A stretch of 64,000 nt of DNA from Clostridia bacterium (GCA_017622085.1 JAGARU010000111.1:1-64000), one strand, 5' to 3'. Positions 49,380-58,694 are shown, counted from the first letter of the stretch. Numbers and translations: made by a program. The notes: generated from the sequence alone by a model not told the origin.

Positions 49380-51010
49380 CAGTCAAACACAACAACCGTC
49401 TCAGGGCAGGGTCGGCCAAGCTCGCGGGGGTGGAGCCCACGGTGAATGGCTTCAAAGACGAATCCCATGGTGTGGGGCTCGTAGGGCAGGGTCAACTTTT
49501 GCTCCGGTACGCTCTTTAAGTGGGGCGGAATGCTGACCTTGTGGGTCTTGATGTATTCCGCCATGGGCGCCTTCAAGGCATCCGTAACCGTCACCCTCGC
49601 CTCATTGCAGATGCGCCAGAATTCCTCGTTCTGCTTGTGGGTCAGATGGGGGATCGCCAGCTTCAGGTCGCCGTTTTCCCGACGGAGGAAGCCGTTTGCC
49701 TCCAGGGTAGGGATGGCACTCAGTACCCGGGGATCCATGTCCACCGTTTTTGGATCAATGCCCTTTTCAATGACGGTCAGTAGCTTCAGAACCCACGTCT
49801 CCGTCTCCAGAATGCTGTTGCCCGCAAAGCCGTACTTGCCCACCAGCGTGCCGTTCGGGAAAAGAGAGCTTTCATAATTGATCATCTGGAGCTTTTCGTA
49901 GCTTAAATACGCATCCATATGGGTGGTGCGCTCTCCGGAAAGGGCGTAGTTTTCCTTGGGGTAGTCACCGTCCGGAAGTGTGGGCTTCGATGTGCGGAGG
50001 TGTCCAAAGGCGATCCAGCGGCCGCCGTTTGGGCGGGTGGGGAACACCTGTGGCTTGACGGTGGCATCCACCGCATGATAGGTTGCATCGTTGGCTATGC
50101 GAATCAGCATAAACCGCTCCAGCGGCAGGCTGTAAAAATCCGTGGCCTTCAGTCGGTCGATGGCGGTTCGGACGGCATTTCCGTAGGCATCGAAGTGATC
50201 CTGTACGAACTGCTCCTGATCCTGGATGTACTTGTTCTCCTCATCGGTGCGGTAGATCACAAAGTCCGTATAGACCTTTCCGTCTCCCATCCGTACCATC
50301 AATTCACCCTCCACCAGTCGGTTTACAACCGGCTCTACGTAAGCGGCGGCAACGCCAATCGCCCGTGCCAGCTCACTTACAAAAACGGGTCTGTCGTAGG
50401 CTAAGATCAAAATATTCTGTGCCAAGAGGTCGTCGTTGCAGAGGGACATGGGCTCGTCGTTCATTCCCAACACACCGCTGTTGGCGACCCATAGACTCTC
50501 CGGCATATAACTGTTTTCTGTGTATTTCTCCATTGTATCCATTCCTTTCTTTAACTGCTTCCGTCCAAAATCCAAGCGGCTCTTTACGGTTCCCTCGGGC
50601 AGACCAAGCTGGCCGGCCAGCTCCTTTACGCCTACACGGTAAAAATAATGCTTGACCAGAATGGTACGATAGGATTCGGAAAGATAGGCAACCTCCTGCC
50701 GGATCCGCTCCGACTCCTCCTCCCGGATCAACTCGCCCACAAAGTCCTCCTCATCCGCGATGTCAAAGGATTCTCCGATGGCGACGGTGGCCATCTGATA
50801 CTTCCGACGTAGCATGTTGTAAAATTTTCGCTCCATGACCGTGTAAAGCCAGGCCTCCGTGTTCTCGGGAGCCGTACCCTTCCGGAGATACGTCAGATAC
50901 GCCAAAAGCGTCTCCTGCACCAGATCCTCCGCATCCGCCATGTGGTGGCACTTGGCGTAGGCCGCCGATAGCAGACGGTCCATATGCTTTTGCAGTTCGT
51001 TTTGTTCCAT
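49379..51010 (-). CDS. ECF-type sigma factor with long C-terminal extension (paralog 2)
   Basis: A 543-residue protein with the same plan as 15465-17075. Region 2 is at about 12-72 (MADAEDLVQETLLAYLTYL), region 4 at about 105-160 (LPEGTVKSRLDFGRKQLKKG). The linker has NDEPM, then a putative winged helix (about 195-255, AQNILILAYDRPVFVSELA), and the distal domain contains RPNGGRWIAFG. Sequence identity to paralog 1 is modest outside these motifs. There is no adjacent anti-sigma gene. Its gene product might sense a ligand directly, which is inference. The start has a GAGG site. Confidence 0.8.
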   Translation of the reverse strand: MEQNELQKHMDRLLSAAYAKCHHMADAEDLVQETLLAYLTYLRKGTAPENTEAWLYTVMERKFYNMLRRKYQMATVAIGESFDIADEEDFVGELIREEESERIRQEVAYLSESYRTILVKHYFYRVGVKELAGQLGLPEGTVKSRLDFGRKQLKKGMDTMEKYTENSYMPESLWVANSGVLGMNDEPMSLCNDDLLAQNILILAYDRPVFVSELARAIGVAAAYVEPVVNRLVEGELMVRMGDGKVYTDFVIYRTDEENKYIQDQEQFVQDHFDAYGNAVRTAIDRLKATDFYSLPLERFMLIRIANDATYHAVDATVKPQVFPTRPNGGRWIAFGHLRTSKPTLPDGDYPKENYALSGERTTHMDAYLSYEKLQMINYESSLFPNGTLVGKYGFAGNSILETETWVLKLLTVIEKGIDPKTVDMDPRVLSAIPTLEANGFLRRENGDLKLAIPHLTHKQNEEFWRICNEARVTVTDALKAPMAEYIKTHKVSIPPHLKSVPEQKLTLPYEPHTMGFVFEAIHRGLHPRELGRPCPETVVVFD

Positions 51011-51139
51011 TTTGTGACCTCGTTTTGAAAGCTTTCACCTATACGTCGTAAAAAAAGGAAAACGGTTCGATGCTTTTTTTATTTTATCATAAATTTTTTC
51101 ACCTTTGGGGAAATATTTCGCTTTTGGGGAAGCACAGGC

Positions 51140-51168
51140 TTGTTATTTTTTCGCGGATATGCTAAAAT
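51140..51168 (+). promoter_or_regulatory. Promoter of the U32 peptidase gene
   Basis: TTGTTA and TAAAAT with a 17-bp spacer, 36 bp before the start codon. Confidence 0.65.
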
Positions 51169-51203
51169 ATAAGATGAGAAAATTTGTGCATAAGGAGACA
51201 ACT

Positions 51204-52427
51204 ATGGCAGAGCTTCTTTGCCCGGCGGGCAATTTTGAAAAAATGAAGGCGGCGATCCTGTACGGAGCGGATGCGGTCTATCTGGCCGGCAATCACTTTG
51301 GTATGCGCGCCGCGGCCGATAATTTTACCGACGAGGAGCTGCTGGAGGCCGTGGCCTACGCCCACGCCCGCGGCGTCAAGATTTACGTAACGGTCAATAC
51401 CATGCCCCACCCGGCCGAGTATGAGGCCCTGCGCCGCTACGTCACCTTCCTTGGGGAAAGCGGCGTGGATGCGGTCATCGTGTCCGACCTCGGCGTGTTT
51501 GCCACCGTCCGTGAGCTGGCGCCCCATTTGGAGATCCACGTTTCCACCCAGGCCAGCACCGTCTCTGCGGAGGCGGCCAATATGTGGTACAAGCTGGGAG
51601 CCAAGCGTGTCGTTCTGGCCAGAGAGCTGACCCTCAATGAGATCCGCGCCATCCGTAAAAGCATTCCGGAGGATCTGGAGCTGGAGGCCTTTGTCCACGG
51701 CTCCATGTGCATTTCCTACAGCGGACGTTGCCTCTTGTCCAACTTCTATACCGGCCGGGATGCCAACCGCGGTATGTGTGCTCAGCCCTGCCGCTGGAAC
51801 TTCAATTCTTGCCCGACCCTCACCGTAGCTGAAGAAAAGCGCCCCGAGTCTCCCTTGCCGATGGAGGAATACCCGGAGGGTACCTTCGTCATGAGCTCCA
51901 AGGATACCTGCATGATCGAGCACATTCCGGAGCTGATGGAATCCGGCATCAACAGCTTCAAAATCGAGGGCCGCATGAAGAGCGCCTACTACACCGCCGT
52001 GGTTGCCAATGCATACCGCATGGCCATGGACGCATATAATAAGGGGGATTATACCTATGACCCCGCATGGCTTCGTGAGTTAGAATCCGTCAGCCATCGG
52101 GAATATGCCACCGGCTTCTACTTCCATACCCCTTCGGAGGACGCGAACGTGGTAACCGAGGGTGGCTATCTCCGGGAGAAGGCCTACCTCTGCATCGCCT
52201 TGACGGAGTCGGATGGGGAAGGGTACGCCACCTTCGGCCAGCGCAATAAGATCGTCTGCGGCAGTACCGTGGAAATGATCAGCCCCGGCGCCTGCGGCCG
52301 TCCCTTCACCGTGACGGAAATGTACGACAAGGAGGGCAATCCCATTGAGAGCGCCCCCCATCCCTATATGGAGTTCCGTATGAAGGTGCCGTTCCACGTG
52401 CACCCCGGCGATATCGTCCGCGCATAA
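51204..52427 (+). CDS. Peptidase U32 family protein, TrhP-like
   Basis: A 407-residue protein of the U32 family. It has LLCPAGNFEKMKAAILYGAD, the family block CISYSGRCLLSNFYTGRDAN and CAQPCRW cysteines, then EGRMKSAYYTAVVANAYR. Members include TrhP, needed to make 5-hydroxyuridine at tRNA U34 from prephenate, and RlhA for 23S rRNA; clostridial members of this length are closest to TrhP. The cysteines probably bind an Fe-S centre. ATG 51204 follows TAAGGAG; the frame is open further upstream without a ribosome binding site. uppP follows by 21 bp. Confidence 0.8.
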   Translation: MAELLCPAGNFEKMKAAILYGADAVYLAGNHFGMRAAADNFTDEELLEAVAYAHARGVKIYVTVNTMPHPAEYEALRRYVTFLGESGVDAVIVSDLGVFATVRELAPHLEIHVSTQASTVSAEAANMWYKLGAKRVVLARELTLNEIRAIRKSIPEDLELEAFVHGSMCISYSGRCLLSNFYTGRDANRGMCAQPCRWNFNSCPTLTVAEEKRPESPLPMEEYPEGTFVMSSKDTCMIEHIPELMESGINSFKIEGRMKSAYYTAVVANAYRMAMDAYNKGDYTYDPAWLRELESVSHREYATGFYFHTPSEDANVVTEGGYLREKAYLCIALTESDGEGYATFGQRNKIVCGSTVEMISPGACGRPFTVTEMYDKEGNPIESAPHPYMEFRMKVPFHVHPGDIVRA

Positions 52428-52448
52428 AATAAACCTTGGAGGTTTACG

Positions 52449-53264
52449 ATGATTGAAATTTTAAAGTCCATTCTGATTGGCATCATTCAGGGCATCACCG
52501 AGTGGCTTCCCGTGTCCAGCACCGGCCACATGATCCTGCTTGACGAGCTGCTCCATATGGACATCACGTCGGAGTTCAAGGAAATGTTCTTCGTGGTGAT
52601 CCAGCTTGGCTCGATTATGGCGGTTCTGACCCTGTATTTCCATAAGCTGAATCCCTTCTCCCCGAAAAAGAGCGCAGACGAGAAAAAGCAGACGTGGACC
52701 CTTTGGTTCCGCGTGATCTTGGCCGCTGTTCCCGCCGCCATCCTCGGACTGCTCTTTGACGATTGGTTTGACGCTCATTTTTATAACTACGTGGTGGTGG
52801 CCATCGCACTGATCGTCTATGGCGTTGCCTTCCTTCTGGTGGAGCGCCGCAACAAAAACCGCCGCTTCCGGGTAACCTCCGTCTATGATATTGACGCCAA
52901 AACTGCCCTCGGCATCGGCGCCTTCCAGTGCCTGTCCCTGATTCCCGGCACCTCCCGCTCCGGCTCTACCATCCTTGGCTCTACCCTCATCGGCGTCTCC
53001 CGCGAGGCCGCGGCGGAGTTCTCCTTCTTCCTTGCTATCCCCGTTATGCTGGGTGCCAGCGCCTTGAAGCTCCTCAAATTCGGCTTCGCCTTTACGGGCG
53101 CGGAGATCGGAATTCTCCTTGCCGGCGTCATCACTGCCTTCCTTGTGTCGGTGGTTGCCATCCGATTCCTGATGGGATTCGTTCGTTCCCATACCTTTGC
53201 CCCCTTCGGTTGGTACCGAATCGCCCTTGGCGCCGTCGTTTTGCTCCGTTTTGCCCTCCTGTGA
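52449..53264 (+). CDS. uppP: Undecaprenyl-diphosphatase UppP/BacA
   Basis: A 271-residue integral membrane phosphatase that recycles undecaprenyl diphosphate for peptidoglycan synthesis and can confer bacitracin tolerance. The signature motifs GIIQGITEWLPVSSTGH and SLIPGTSRSGSTI are complete, and about eight helices fit the family. A TTGGAGG site precedes the ATG. Confidence 0.95.
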   Translation: MIEILKSILIGIIQGITEWLPVSSTGHMILLDELLHMDITSEFKEMFFVVIQLGSIMAVLTLYFHKLNPFSPKKSADEKKQTWTLWFRVILAAVPAAILGLLFDDWFDAHFYNYVVVAIALIVYGVAFLLVERRNKNRRFRVTSVYDIDAKTALGIGAFQCLSLIPGTSRSGSTILGSTLIGVSREAAAEFSFFLAIPVMLGASALKLLKFGFAFTGAEIGILLAGVITAFLVSVVAIRFLMGFVRSHTFAPFGWYRIALGAVVLLRFALL

Positions 53265-53316
53265 GGCGCCACTTTTGTTGAAATTCAATTAATTGATAAA
53301 AAAATATCAAAAACAG

Positions 53317-53345
53317 TTGCCAGCGGGCGGAAAATATGGTATATT
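53317..53345 (+). promoter_or_regulatory. Promoter of pgk
   Basis: TTGCCA and TATATT with a 17-bp spacer, 67 bp before the pgk start codon. Confidence 0.65.
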
Positions 53346-53412
53346 AAATAGTGGTAAACCATGTAATCACGCAAATTTTTAATTTAAATATAATGGAAGG
53401 TTGGAAAAGAAA

Positions 53413-54711
53413 ATGACTTACAACAAGAAAACCATTGAAGACATTGACGTTGCCGGCAAAAAGGTTCTCGTAAGATGTGACTTTAACGTACCTCTCAAGG
53501 ACGGCCAGATCACCTCTGACAAGAGAATCGTTGAGGCTCTCCCCACCATCAAGTATCTCCTTGATAAGAATGCTAAGGTTATCCTTTGCTCCCACATGGG
53601 CAAGCCCCACAGCATCTTTACCGAGGGCTTTGGCCTGACCAAGAAGGAAAAGGCTAAGATTGCCGATCTGCCCGAGGCAGAGCAGGCAGCCGCTACCGAG
53701 GCTCTCCTTGCTAAGGCTAAGGTAGACGACAAGAAGAAGTTCACCCTTAAGCCCGTTGCTGACAGACTGAACCAGTACCTGGACGGCAAGGTAACCTTTG
53801 CCGAGGACATCGTAGGCGAGGACGCTAAGGCTAAGGTAGCCGCTCTTGAGGGTGGCAAGGCCGTTCTTCTTGAGAACGTTCGTTTCGACGCAAGAGAAAC
53901 CAAGAACAACCCCGAGTTTGCAAAGGAGCTTGCTTCCTACGCTGAGGTTTACGTAAACGACGCATTCGGTACCGCTCACCGTGCACACGCAACCACCGCC
54001 GGTGTTGCTGATTACCTTCCCGCCGTTTGCGGCTACCTCATCCAGAAGGAAATTTCCGTTATGGGTAAGGCTCTTGACAATCCCGCAAGACCCTTCGTTG
54101 CCATCCTTGGCGGCGCTAAGGTTTCCGATAAGATCGGTGTTATCACCAACCTTCTTGACAAGGTAGACACCCTTATCATCGGTGGCGGTATGGCTTACAC
54201 CTTCTTCCGCGCTATGGGCTACGGCATCGGTACTTCTCTTTGCGAGGAGGACAAGATCGAGGTTGCAGCAGGCATTCTTGCTTCCGCTCAGGAAAAGGGC
54301 GTTAAGCTTCTTCTCCCCATCGATAACCACATCGGTTCTCACTACGATCCCGAGTGCGAGGATTCCTTTGTAGCTTCCACCGATATTCCCGAGAACTTCA
54401 TGGGTCTTGACATTGGTCCTGCTACTGAGATCATGTTCCGCTATGCCATCAAGAACGCCGGCACCGTTGTTTGGAACGGTCCTATGGGCGTTTCCGAGTG
54501 GGATAAGTTTGCTTCCGGCACCAAGGCGATCGCTACTGCAGTTGCAGAGAGCGGCGCGATCTCCATCATCGGCGGCGGTGACTCCGCAGCTGCAATCGAG
54601 AAGCTTGGCTTTGCTGACAAGATGACCCACATCTCCACCGGTGGCGGTGCATCCCTCGAGTTCCTTGAGGGCAAGCAGCTTCCCGGCATTGCATGCCTTC
54701 TTGACAAATAA
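53413..54711 (+). CDS. pgk: Phosphoglycerate kinase
   Basis: A 432-residue glycolytic enzyme that makes ATP from 1,3-bisphosphoglycerate. The N-terminal motif [11 protein letters not shown], the substrate-binding HMGKP, the GGAKVSDKI nucleotide-domain motif and the C-terminal [11 protein letters not shown] and [13 protein letters not shown] are all present. Codon use is strongly biased, as in nifJ. ATG 53413 matches the family start. tpiA follows across a terminator-like hairpin. Confidence 0.97.
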   Translation: MTYNKKTIEDIDVAGKKVLVRCDFNVPLKDGQITSDKRIVEALPTIKYLLDKNAKVILCSHMGKPHSIFTEGFGLTKKEKAKIADLPEAEQAAATEALLAKAKVDDKKKFTLKPVADRLNQYLDGKVTFAEDIVGEDAKAKVAALEGGKAVLLENVRFDARETKNNPEFAKELASYAEVYVNDAFGTAHRAHATTAGVADYLPAVCGYLIQKEISVMGKALDNPARPFVAILGGAKVSDKIGVITNLLDKVDTLIIGGGMAYTFFRAMGYGIGTSLCEEDKIEVAAGILASAQEKGVKLLLPIDNHIGSHYDPECEDSFVASTDIPENFMGLDIGPATEIMFRYAIKNAGTVVWNGPMGVSEWDKFASGTKAIATAVAESGAISIIGGGDSAAAIEKLGFADKMTHISTGGGASLEFLEGKQLPGIACLLDK

Positions 54712-54729
54712 TTTGTAACGCGACCTTTT

Positions 54730-54767
54730 CGGCGCACGGGCACATGTGCACCGTGCGCCGTTTTCTT
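54730..54767 (+). terminator. Hairpin with T-run between pgk and tpiA
   Basis: CGGCGCACGG (54730-54739) pairs with 54751-54760 around a GCACATGTGC palindrome, followed by TTTTCTT. It probably trims rather than blocks transcription into tpiA, for which no separate promoter was seen. Confidence 0.7.
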
Positions 54768-54794
54768 AAAAAACAAAAAGTGAGGATTTGAATC

Positions 54795-55559
54795 ATGAAA
54801 GATACAAGAAGAACCGTCATCGCCGGCAACTGGAAGATGAACATGACCCCCGCAGAGGCTAAGGCTCTCGTTACCGAGGTGGCTCCTCTGGTTGCAGGTA
54901 AGGATAAGTGCGACATTATCTTCTGCGCACCCTACGTAGACATTTTTGCCGCTCAGGAAGCAGCAAAGGGCACCAACATCAAGATCGGTGCAGAGAACGT
55001 TCACTTCGCCGCTAAGGGCGCTTACACCGGTGAGATCTCTGCTGAAATGCTTACCGCTTGCGGCGTTGAGTACGTAATCATCGGCCACAGCGAGCGCCGT
55101 CAGTACTTCGGCGAGACCGACGAGACCGTTAACCTGAGAACCAAGGCCGCTCTTGCCGCCGGCATGAAGGTTATCCTTTGCCTCGGCGAGGTTAAGGAAG
55201 AGCGTCTCAGCGGCATCACCGACGAGGTTGTTGCTATGCAGACCAAGCTGGATCTGAAGGACGTTACCGCAGAGGAGCTTAAGAACGTAATCATCGCATA
55301 CGAGCCCGTTTGGGCCATCGGTACCGGTCTTACCGCTACCCCTGAGCAGGCAGACGAGACCTGCGGCGTGATCCGCGCTACCATCGCTAAGCTTTACGGC
55401 GAGGAAGCTGCAGAGGCCATTACCATTCAGTACGGCGGCTCCATGAACGCAAAGAATGCGGCAGAGCTTCTGGCTAAGGTGAACGTAGACGGCGGTCTGA
55501 TCGGCGGCGCGTCTCTCAAGGCAGCTGACTTCGCAGCCATCGTTGACGCAGCACAGTAA
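54795..55559 (+). CDS. tpiA: Triosephosphate isomerase
   Basis: A 254-residue TIM-barrel enzyme interconverting dihydroxyacetone phosphate and glyceraldehyde 3-phosphate. Catalytic Lys in GNWKMN, His in IGHSERR, the glutamate in YEPVWAIGTG and the GGSMN phosphate loop are intact. It forms a glycolytic pair with pgk and shares its biased codon use. GTGAGGATTTG precedes the ATG. Confidence 0.97.
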   Translation: MKDTRRTVIAGNWKMNMTPAEAKALVTEVAPLVAGKDKCDIIFCAPYVDIFAAQEAAKGTNIKIGAENVHFAAKGAYTGEISAEMLTACGVEYVIIGHSERRQYFGETDETVNLRTKAALAAGMKVILCLGEVKEERLSGITDEVVAMQTKLDLKDVTAEELKNVIIAYEPVWAIGTGLTATPEQADETCGVIRATIAKLYGEEAAEAITIQYGGSMNAKNAAELLAKVNVDGGLIGGASLKAADFAAIVDAAQ

Positions 55560-55580
55560 AAAAACGAACAACAATAAATA

Positions 55581-55640
55581 ACAGCGGGGGATCTTTCTTT
55601 GCAAAAGGAAAGGTCCCCCGTACCCTCTTAAAGAAAGAAA
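55581..55640 (+). repeat. Dispersed terminator-like palindrome, copy 4
   Basis: Arms CGGGGGATCTTTC (55585-55597) and GAAAGGTCCCCCG (55608-55620) flank TTTGCAAAAG, then ACCCTCTTAAAGAAAGAAA. It lies 22 bp after the tpiA stop. More diverged than copies 2 and 3, but with pairing kept. Confidence 0.75.
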
Positions 55641-55717
55641 ATGGGGGAGAGAAGGACGGTCACTCCGTAATTTTTGCTCCAAGTGGGGAATTGATCGTAA
55701 ATATTTCTAAAAAGTTC

Positions 55718-55746
55718 TTGAAAAACTGAAATGGATGCTTTATAAT
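55718..55746 (+). promoter_or_regulatory. Promoter of ireB
   Basis: TTGAAA and perfect TATAAT with a 17-bp spacer, 40 bp before the ATG. Confidence 0.75.
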
Positions 55747-55785
55747 AAAATTAAAGTGAGCAAAATATAGGAAAGGGCGGCAGAA

Positions 55786-56034
55786 ATGACACAGAAAAAC
55801 GAAAATACCATAACCTTTACCGTGGATCAGGAAGCAGAGATCCGCGACGTAGTGACCAAGGTATATCAGGCCTTGAGTGAAAAGGGCTACAACCCTCTGA
55901 ACCAGCTGGTCGGTTATATTTTGACGGAAGATCCCACCTACATTACCAACCATAGCAATGCCCGCGCCCTTATCCGTAAAATTGATCGGGATGCGCTTTT
56001 AAACGCATTGCTCCGCCATTATCTTGGTGTTTGA
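55786..56034 (+). CDS. ireB: IreB family regulatory phosphoprotein (UPF0297)
   Basis: An 82-residue protein with the invariant family core [20 protein letters not shown] and SEDPTYI-type segment (here [19 protein letters not shown]). IreB is a substrate of the IreK Ser/Thr kinase and modulates cephalosporin tolerance in Enterococcus. It is often found beside ruvX-like and udk genes; here it stands alone with its own promoter and terminator. Confidence 0.9.
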   Translation: MTQKNENTITFTVDQEAEIRDVVTKVYQALSEKGYNPLNQLVGYILTEDPTYITNHSNARALIRKIDRDALLNALLRHYLGV

Positions 56035-56041
56035 CCTTTCA

Positions 56042-56068
56042 GGGATTGCGCAGGCAATCCCTTTTTTA
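56042..56068 (+). terminator. Intrinsic terminator after ireB
   Basis: An 8-bp stem GGGATTGC, loop GCAG, complement, and six T, starting 8 bp after the stop. Confidence 0.85.
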
Positions 56069-56091
56069 TCTCTTTTTAATGAGGAGCCTTC

Positions 56092-57027
56092 ATGGAATTT
56101 TTTGATCTGATTGCAAATACACAAATTGCCCCGCCGAGCGAGCGCCCGGTTATTGCACTGGGCAATTTTGACGGCGTCCACGTAGGACACCAAAAGCTCT
56201 TGTATGAGACCGTGCGGCTTTCCTTCCGCTATAAGGCGCGCCCCACCGTATGGACCTTCCGCAAAACACCCCGCGCCGTTCTCAGCGGAACACCCGTTCC
56301 GGAGCTGTGCACGCTGTCCGAGCGCATGGAGCAGTTCCGTCGGTGCGGCATTACCTGCGCCGTCCTTGAGGACTTTGAGGCGATCCGTGCCATGACTCCG
56401 GAGGAGTTTGTGGATACGGTTCTGATCAAGCAGCTTTCCTGCGCCGCCGTGGTCTGCGGCTTCAATTACCGCTTTGGCAAAAACGGGGCAGGGGACGTTA
56501 CCCGCCTGCGGGAGCTCCTGGATGCCCATAACGTTCCGCTTACGGTAATCGACCCCGTAGAGGTAGATGGCACGGTGGTAAGCTCCACTCATATCCGCAA
56601 TCTGATCGCCGCCGGCGAGACGGAGGAGGCCCAAAAGTTCTTGGGCTATGCCTACTTTATGGATGGCATCGTGCGCCACGGTAAGCATCTGGGCACGGAT
56701 CTGGGCTACCCCACGGTCAATCTGGCTCTGGATCCCGGCCGCGCTTGCCCCAAGGGTGGCATTTATTGCACCTCTGTTGATATTGGTGAGGACGTGTACG
56801 TGGGCGTTACCAACATCGGCTCCCGCCCTACCGTCAACGACGACGGAGAGGATATCACGGTGGAGACCCATATTGTGGGCACGGATGAGCTGCTCTACGG
56901 CCGCCGCATCCGTGTAAACTTCTACCGCCGCTTGCGGGATGAAAAGAAGTTCAGTTCCTTAGAGGAGCTGAAAGCTGCCATTGAGACGGACAAAAAGTCC
57001 GCAGAAGAGTACTTTTGCTTCCTGTAA
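56092..57027 (+). CDS. ribF: Bifunctional riboflavin kinase/FAD synthetase
   Basis: A 311-residue enzyme that converts riboflavin to FMN and FAD. The N-terminal nucleotidyltransferase has VIALGNFDGVHVGHQKLL and STHIRNLI; the C-terminal kinase (about 185-311) has HGKHLGTDLGYPTVNL and the NIGSRPTV motif. Length and order are normal for RibF. The S11-type gene starts 2 bp after its stop, so they may be one operon. Confidence 0.95.
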   Translation: MEFFDLIANTQIAPPSERPVIALGNFDGVHVGHQKLLYETVRLSFRYKARPTVWTFRKTPRAVLSGTPVPELCTLSERMEQFRRCGITCAVLEDFEAIRAMTPEEFVDTVLIKQLSCAAVVCGFNYRFGKNGAGDVTRLRELLDAHNVPLTVIDPVEVDGTVVSSTHIRNLIAAGETEEAQKFLGYAYFMDGIVRHGKHLGTDLGYPTVNLALDPGRACPKGGIYCTSVDIGEDVYVGVTNIGSRPTVNDDGEDITVETHIVGTDELLYGRRIRVNFYRRLRDEKKFSSLEELKAAIETDKKSAEEYFCFL

Positions 57028-57029
57028 CT

Positions 57030-58328
57030 ATGAAAAAAACGATCTTCAAAACGTTTTTTGCCCTATGCCTGTGCATCCTGTGTGTGATCGGTACGTGTGT
57101 GTCCACCTTCGCCGCCGAATTTGAAAAGCCGGAGAATATCAAGGCCTGTGTGGTCTACAATCCGGACAATCAAGTGACGGTTTACGAGTCCTGGGCCAAT
57201 GTGCGTGTGTCGCCCGGCCCCACAGCCAAGCTGATGACTGCCATTCTGGCGGCGGAGCTGCTATCCTCCCGCATGGAGGATACGGTTCTGGTCAGCGCGG
57301 CCATGGTGTCCAACGTAACGGGCAATACCATTGGCTTGAAGATGGGCGAGCACGTCAGAATACGGGATATGCTGTACGCCATGTTGCTGACCGGCGCCAA
57401 TGACGCCGCGCAGGTGCTGGCCATTACCGCCTGTGGCTCCTTGGATGCGTTCGTTGCTAAAATGAACGCCCGTGCTGCCGAGCTTGGAGCGGAATCCACC
57501 AAGTACGAGACCTTGACCGGCCTCGATCTGGGTGCGGCCAAGACCACCGTGACCGATACCGTAACGATCGCCCTCCACGCCTATTCCATTCCCGCCTTGG
57601 CGGAGATTTTTGAGTGTGCCTCCTATACCATGCCGGCGACCGATCGGGCGGATGCACGTGAGCTGACCACCCGCAACCGCTTTGCCACCCCGGGGGACAG
57701 CTATTATTACGACGGAGCGAAAAGCTTCAGCTTCGGCTCCACCACCCCCTCCGGTTATTGCATGGTGGTGCTGGCACGACGGGCGTCGCTCTCCTATCTT
57801 TGCGTGGTTCTGGGTGCAGAATCTGCTGCCGATCTGTACCGCGCCGGCGATAAGCTTTTAAATTATGCGTTTGCCGAATATAAATATAAGACCATCCTAT
57901 CCCCTTTGGATGTGGTAGCAGAGCTACCGGTAAAAAACGCCCAAAGCGGCCAAGTTACGGTATCTCCGGCCACTTCGGTGTCCGTTTATGCCCAAATTGA
58001 GGAGGAAGTGGCCTCCCGCATGACCCTGGACGTACATTTGACCGACGAGACTCTGTATGCCCCCTTGGACGAGGGAACTCCCGTTGGTTATGCAGATGTC
58101 TATTTTGACGGTGCCTGCATTGCCCGTGTGGATTTGGTCACCGCCTATCCCATGGCGCAGAGCCAATGGTTGTACTTCTGGTTCACCGTGCGTCAGGTTC
58201 TTATGACCCGAGGAACGTTGGCCGTTTTGATTCTGGCGGCCGTGGCGGCCGGCATGGGTTTTCTTCTTGCCCTCCGTTACCGACATCGCCACATCCCCCA
58301 TGACGATGCGGACTTGGATGCAAAATAA
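57030..58328 (+). CDS. Degenerate S11 D-Ala-D-Ala carboxypeptidase homolog (likely pseudoenzyme)
   Basis: A 432-residue exported protein: signal peptide (MKKTIFKTFFALCLCILCVI), an S11/penicillin-binding domain (about 35-280), a C-terminal beta domain and a final membrane anchor (about 390-412). Fold landmarks are clear (IGLKMGEHVRIRDMLYAML, LTGLDLG, YCMVVLARRASLSYLCVVLG). All three catalytic motifs are altered: SxxK is PTAK (64-67), SxN is GAN (122-124) and KTG is KSF (231-233). It is therefore predicted not to cleave D-Ala. spmA-spmB follow after a minus-strand AbrB-like gene, echoing Bacillus dacB-spmA-spmB. The start lies 2 bp after ribF and relies on coupling. Confidence 0.85.
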   Translation: MKKTIFKTFFALCLCILCVIGTCVSTFAAEFEKPENIKACVVYNPDNQVTVYESWANVRVSPGPTAKLMTAILAAELLSSRMEDTVLVSAAMVSNVTGNTIGLKMGEHVRIRDMLYAMLLTGANDAAQVLAITACGSLDAFVAKMNARAAELGAESTKYETLTGLDLGAAKTTVTDTVTIALHAYSIPALAEIFECASYTMPATDRADARELTTRNRFATPGDSYYYDGAKSFSFGSTTPSGYCMVVLARRASLSYLCVVLGAESAADLYRAGDKLLNYAFAEYKYKTILSPLDVVAELPVKNAQSGQVTVSPATSVSVYAQIEEEVASRMTLDVHLTDETLYAPLDEGTPVGYADVYFDGACIARVDLVTAYPMAQSQWLYFWFTVRQVLMTRGTLAVLILAAVAAGMGFLLALRYRHRHIPHDDADLDAK

Positions 58329-58330
58329 AA

Positions 58331-58367
58331 AGCAGATCGACCCTATGGGATCGGTCTGCTTTTTTTG
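58331..58367 (+). terminator. Terminator after the S11 homolog
   Basis: AGCAGATCGACCC and GGGATCGGTCTGCT (58347-58360) form a near-perfect stem with a TAT loop, followed by seven T. Confidence 0.85.
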
Positions 58368-58399
58368 TTCGGTTCTAATTTGCGCTGGGGGGAATAGAA

Positions 58400-58648
58400 T
58401 TAAATATCCTTTTCCTTCAGTTGCTTAAGGCAATCCTCGCAAATGCGCTTGTCGCAGAAAAACTTGATGTTGTCCGCATTTCCGCAGAAAATACAAGCGG
58501 GTTGATATTTCTTGAGAATGATCTTTTCGTCATCTACGAAGATCTCCAAGGTATCCTTGGGGCTAAGATCCATGCTGTTGCGAAGCTCAATGGGAAGCAC
58601 AATTCTTCCGAGCTCATCGATTTTACGAACGATTCCGGTGGACTTCAT
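58400..58648 (-). CDS. AbrB/SpoVT-type transition-state regulator with zinc ribbon
   Basis: An 82-residue DNA-binding protein. Residues 1-46 form the swapped-hairpin AbrB domain (TGIVRKIDELGRIVLPIEL, then DTLEIFVDD); residues 50-76 contain CIFCGNADN and CDKRICEDC, a small metal-binding motif. Clostridial homologs of this form regulate transitions between growth and sporulation, so the place next to spmA-spmB is suggestive. It has a strong promoter and an AGGAGGTAA site. Confidence 0.85.
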   Translation of the reverse strand: MKSTGIVRKIDELGRIVLPIELRNSMDLSPKDTLEIFVDDEKIILKKYQPACIFCGNADNIKFFCDKRICEDCLKQLKEKDI

Positions 58649-58694
58649 GAAAAATTACCTCCTATGTATGGTTAAATTTAGGATTTGTAAGAGT

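Noticed and set aside
53344..55682. Long antisense frames opposite pgk and tpiA
   Set aside because: Same cause as for nifJ: biased codon use in well-identified sense genes, with no ribosome binding site on the minus strand.
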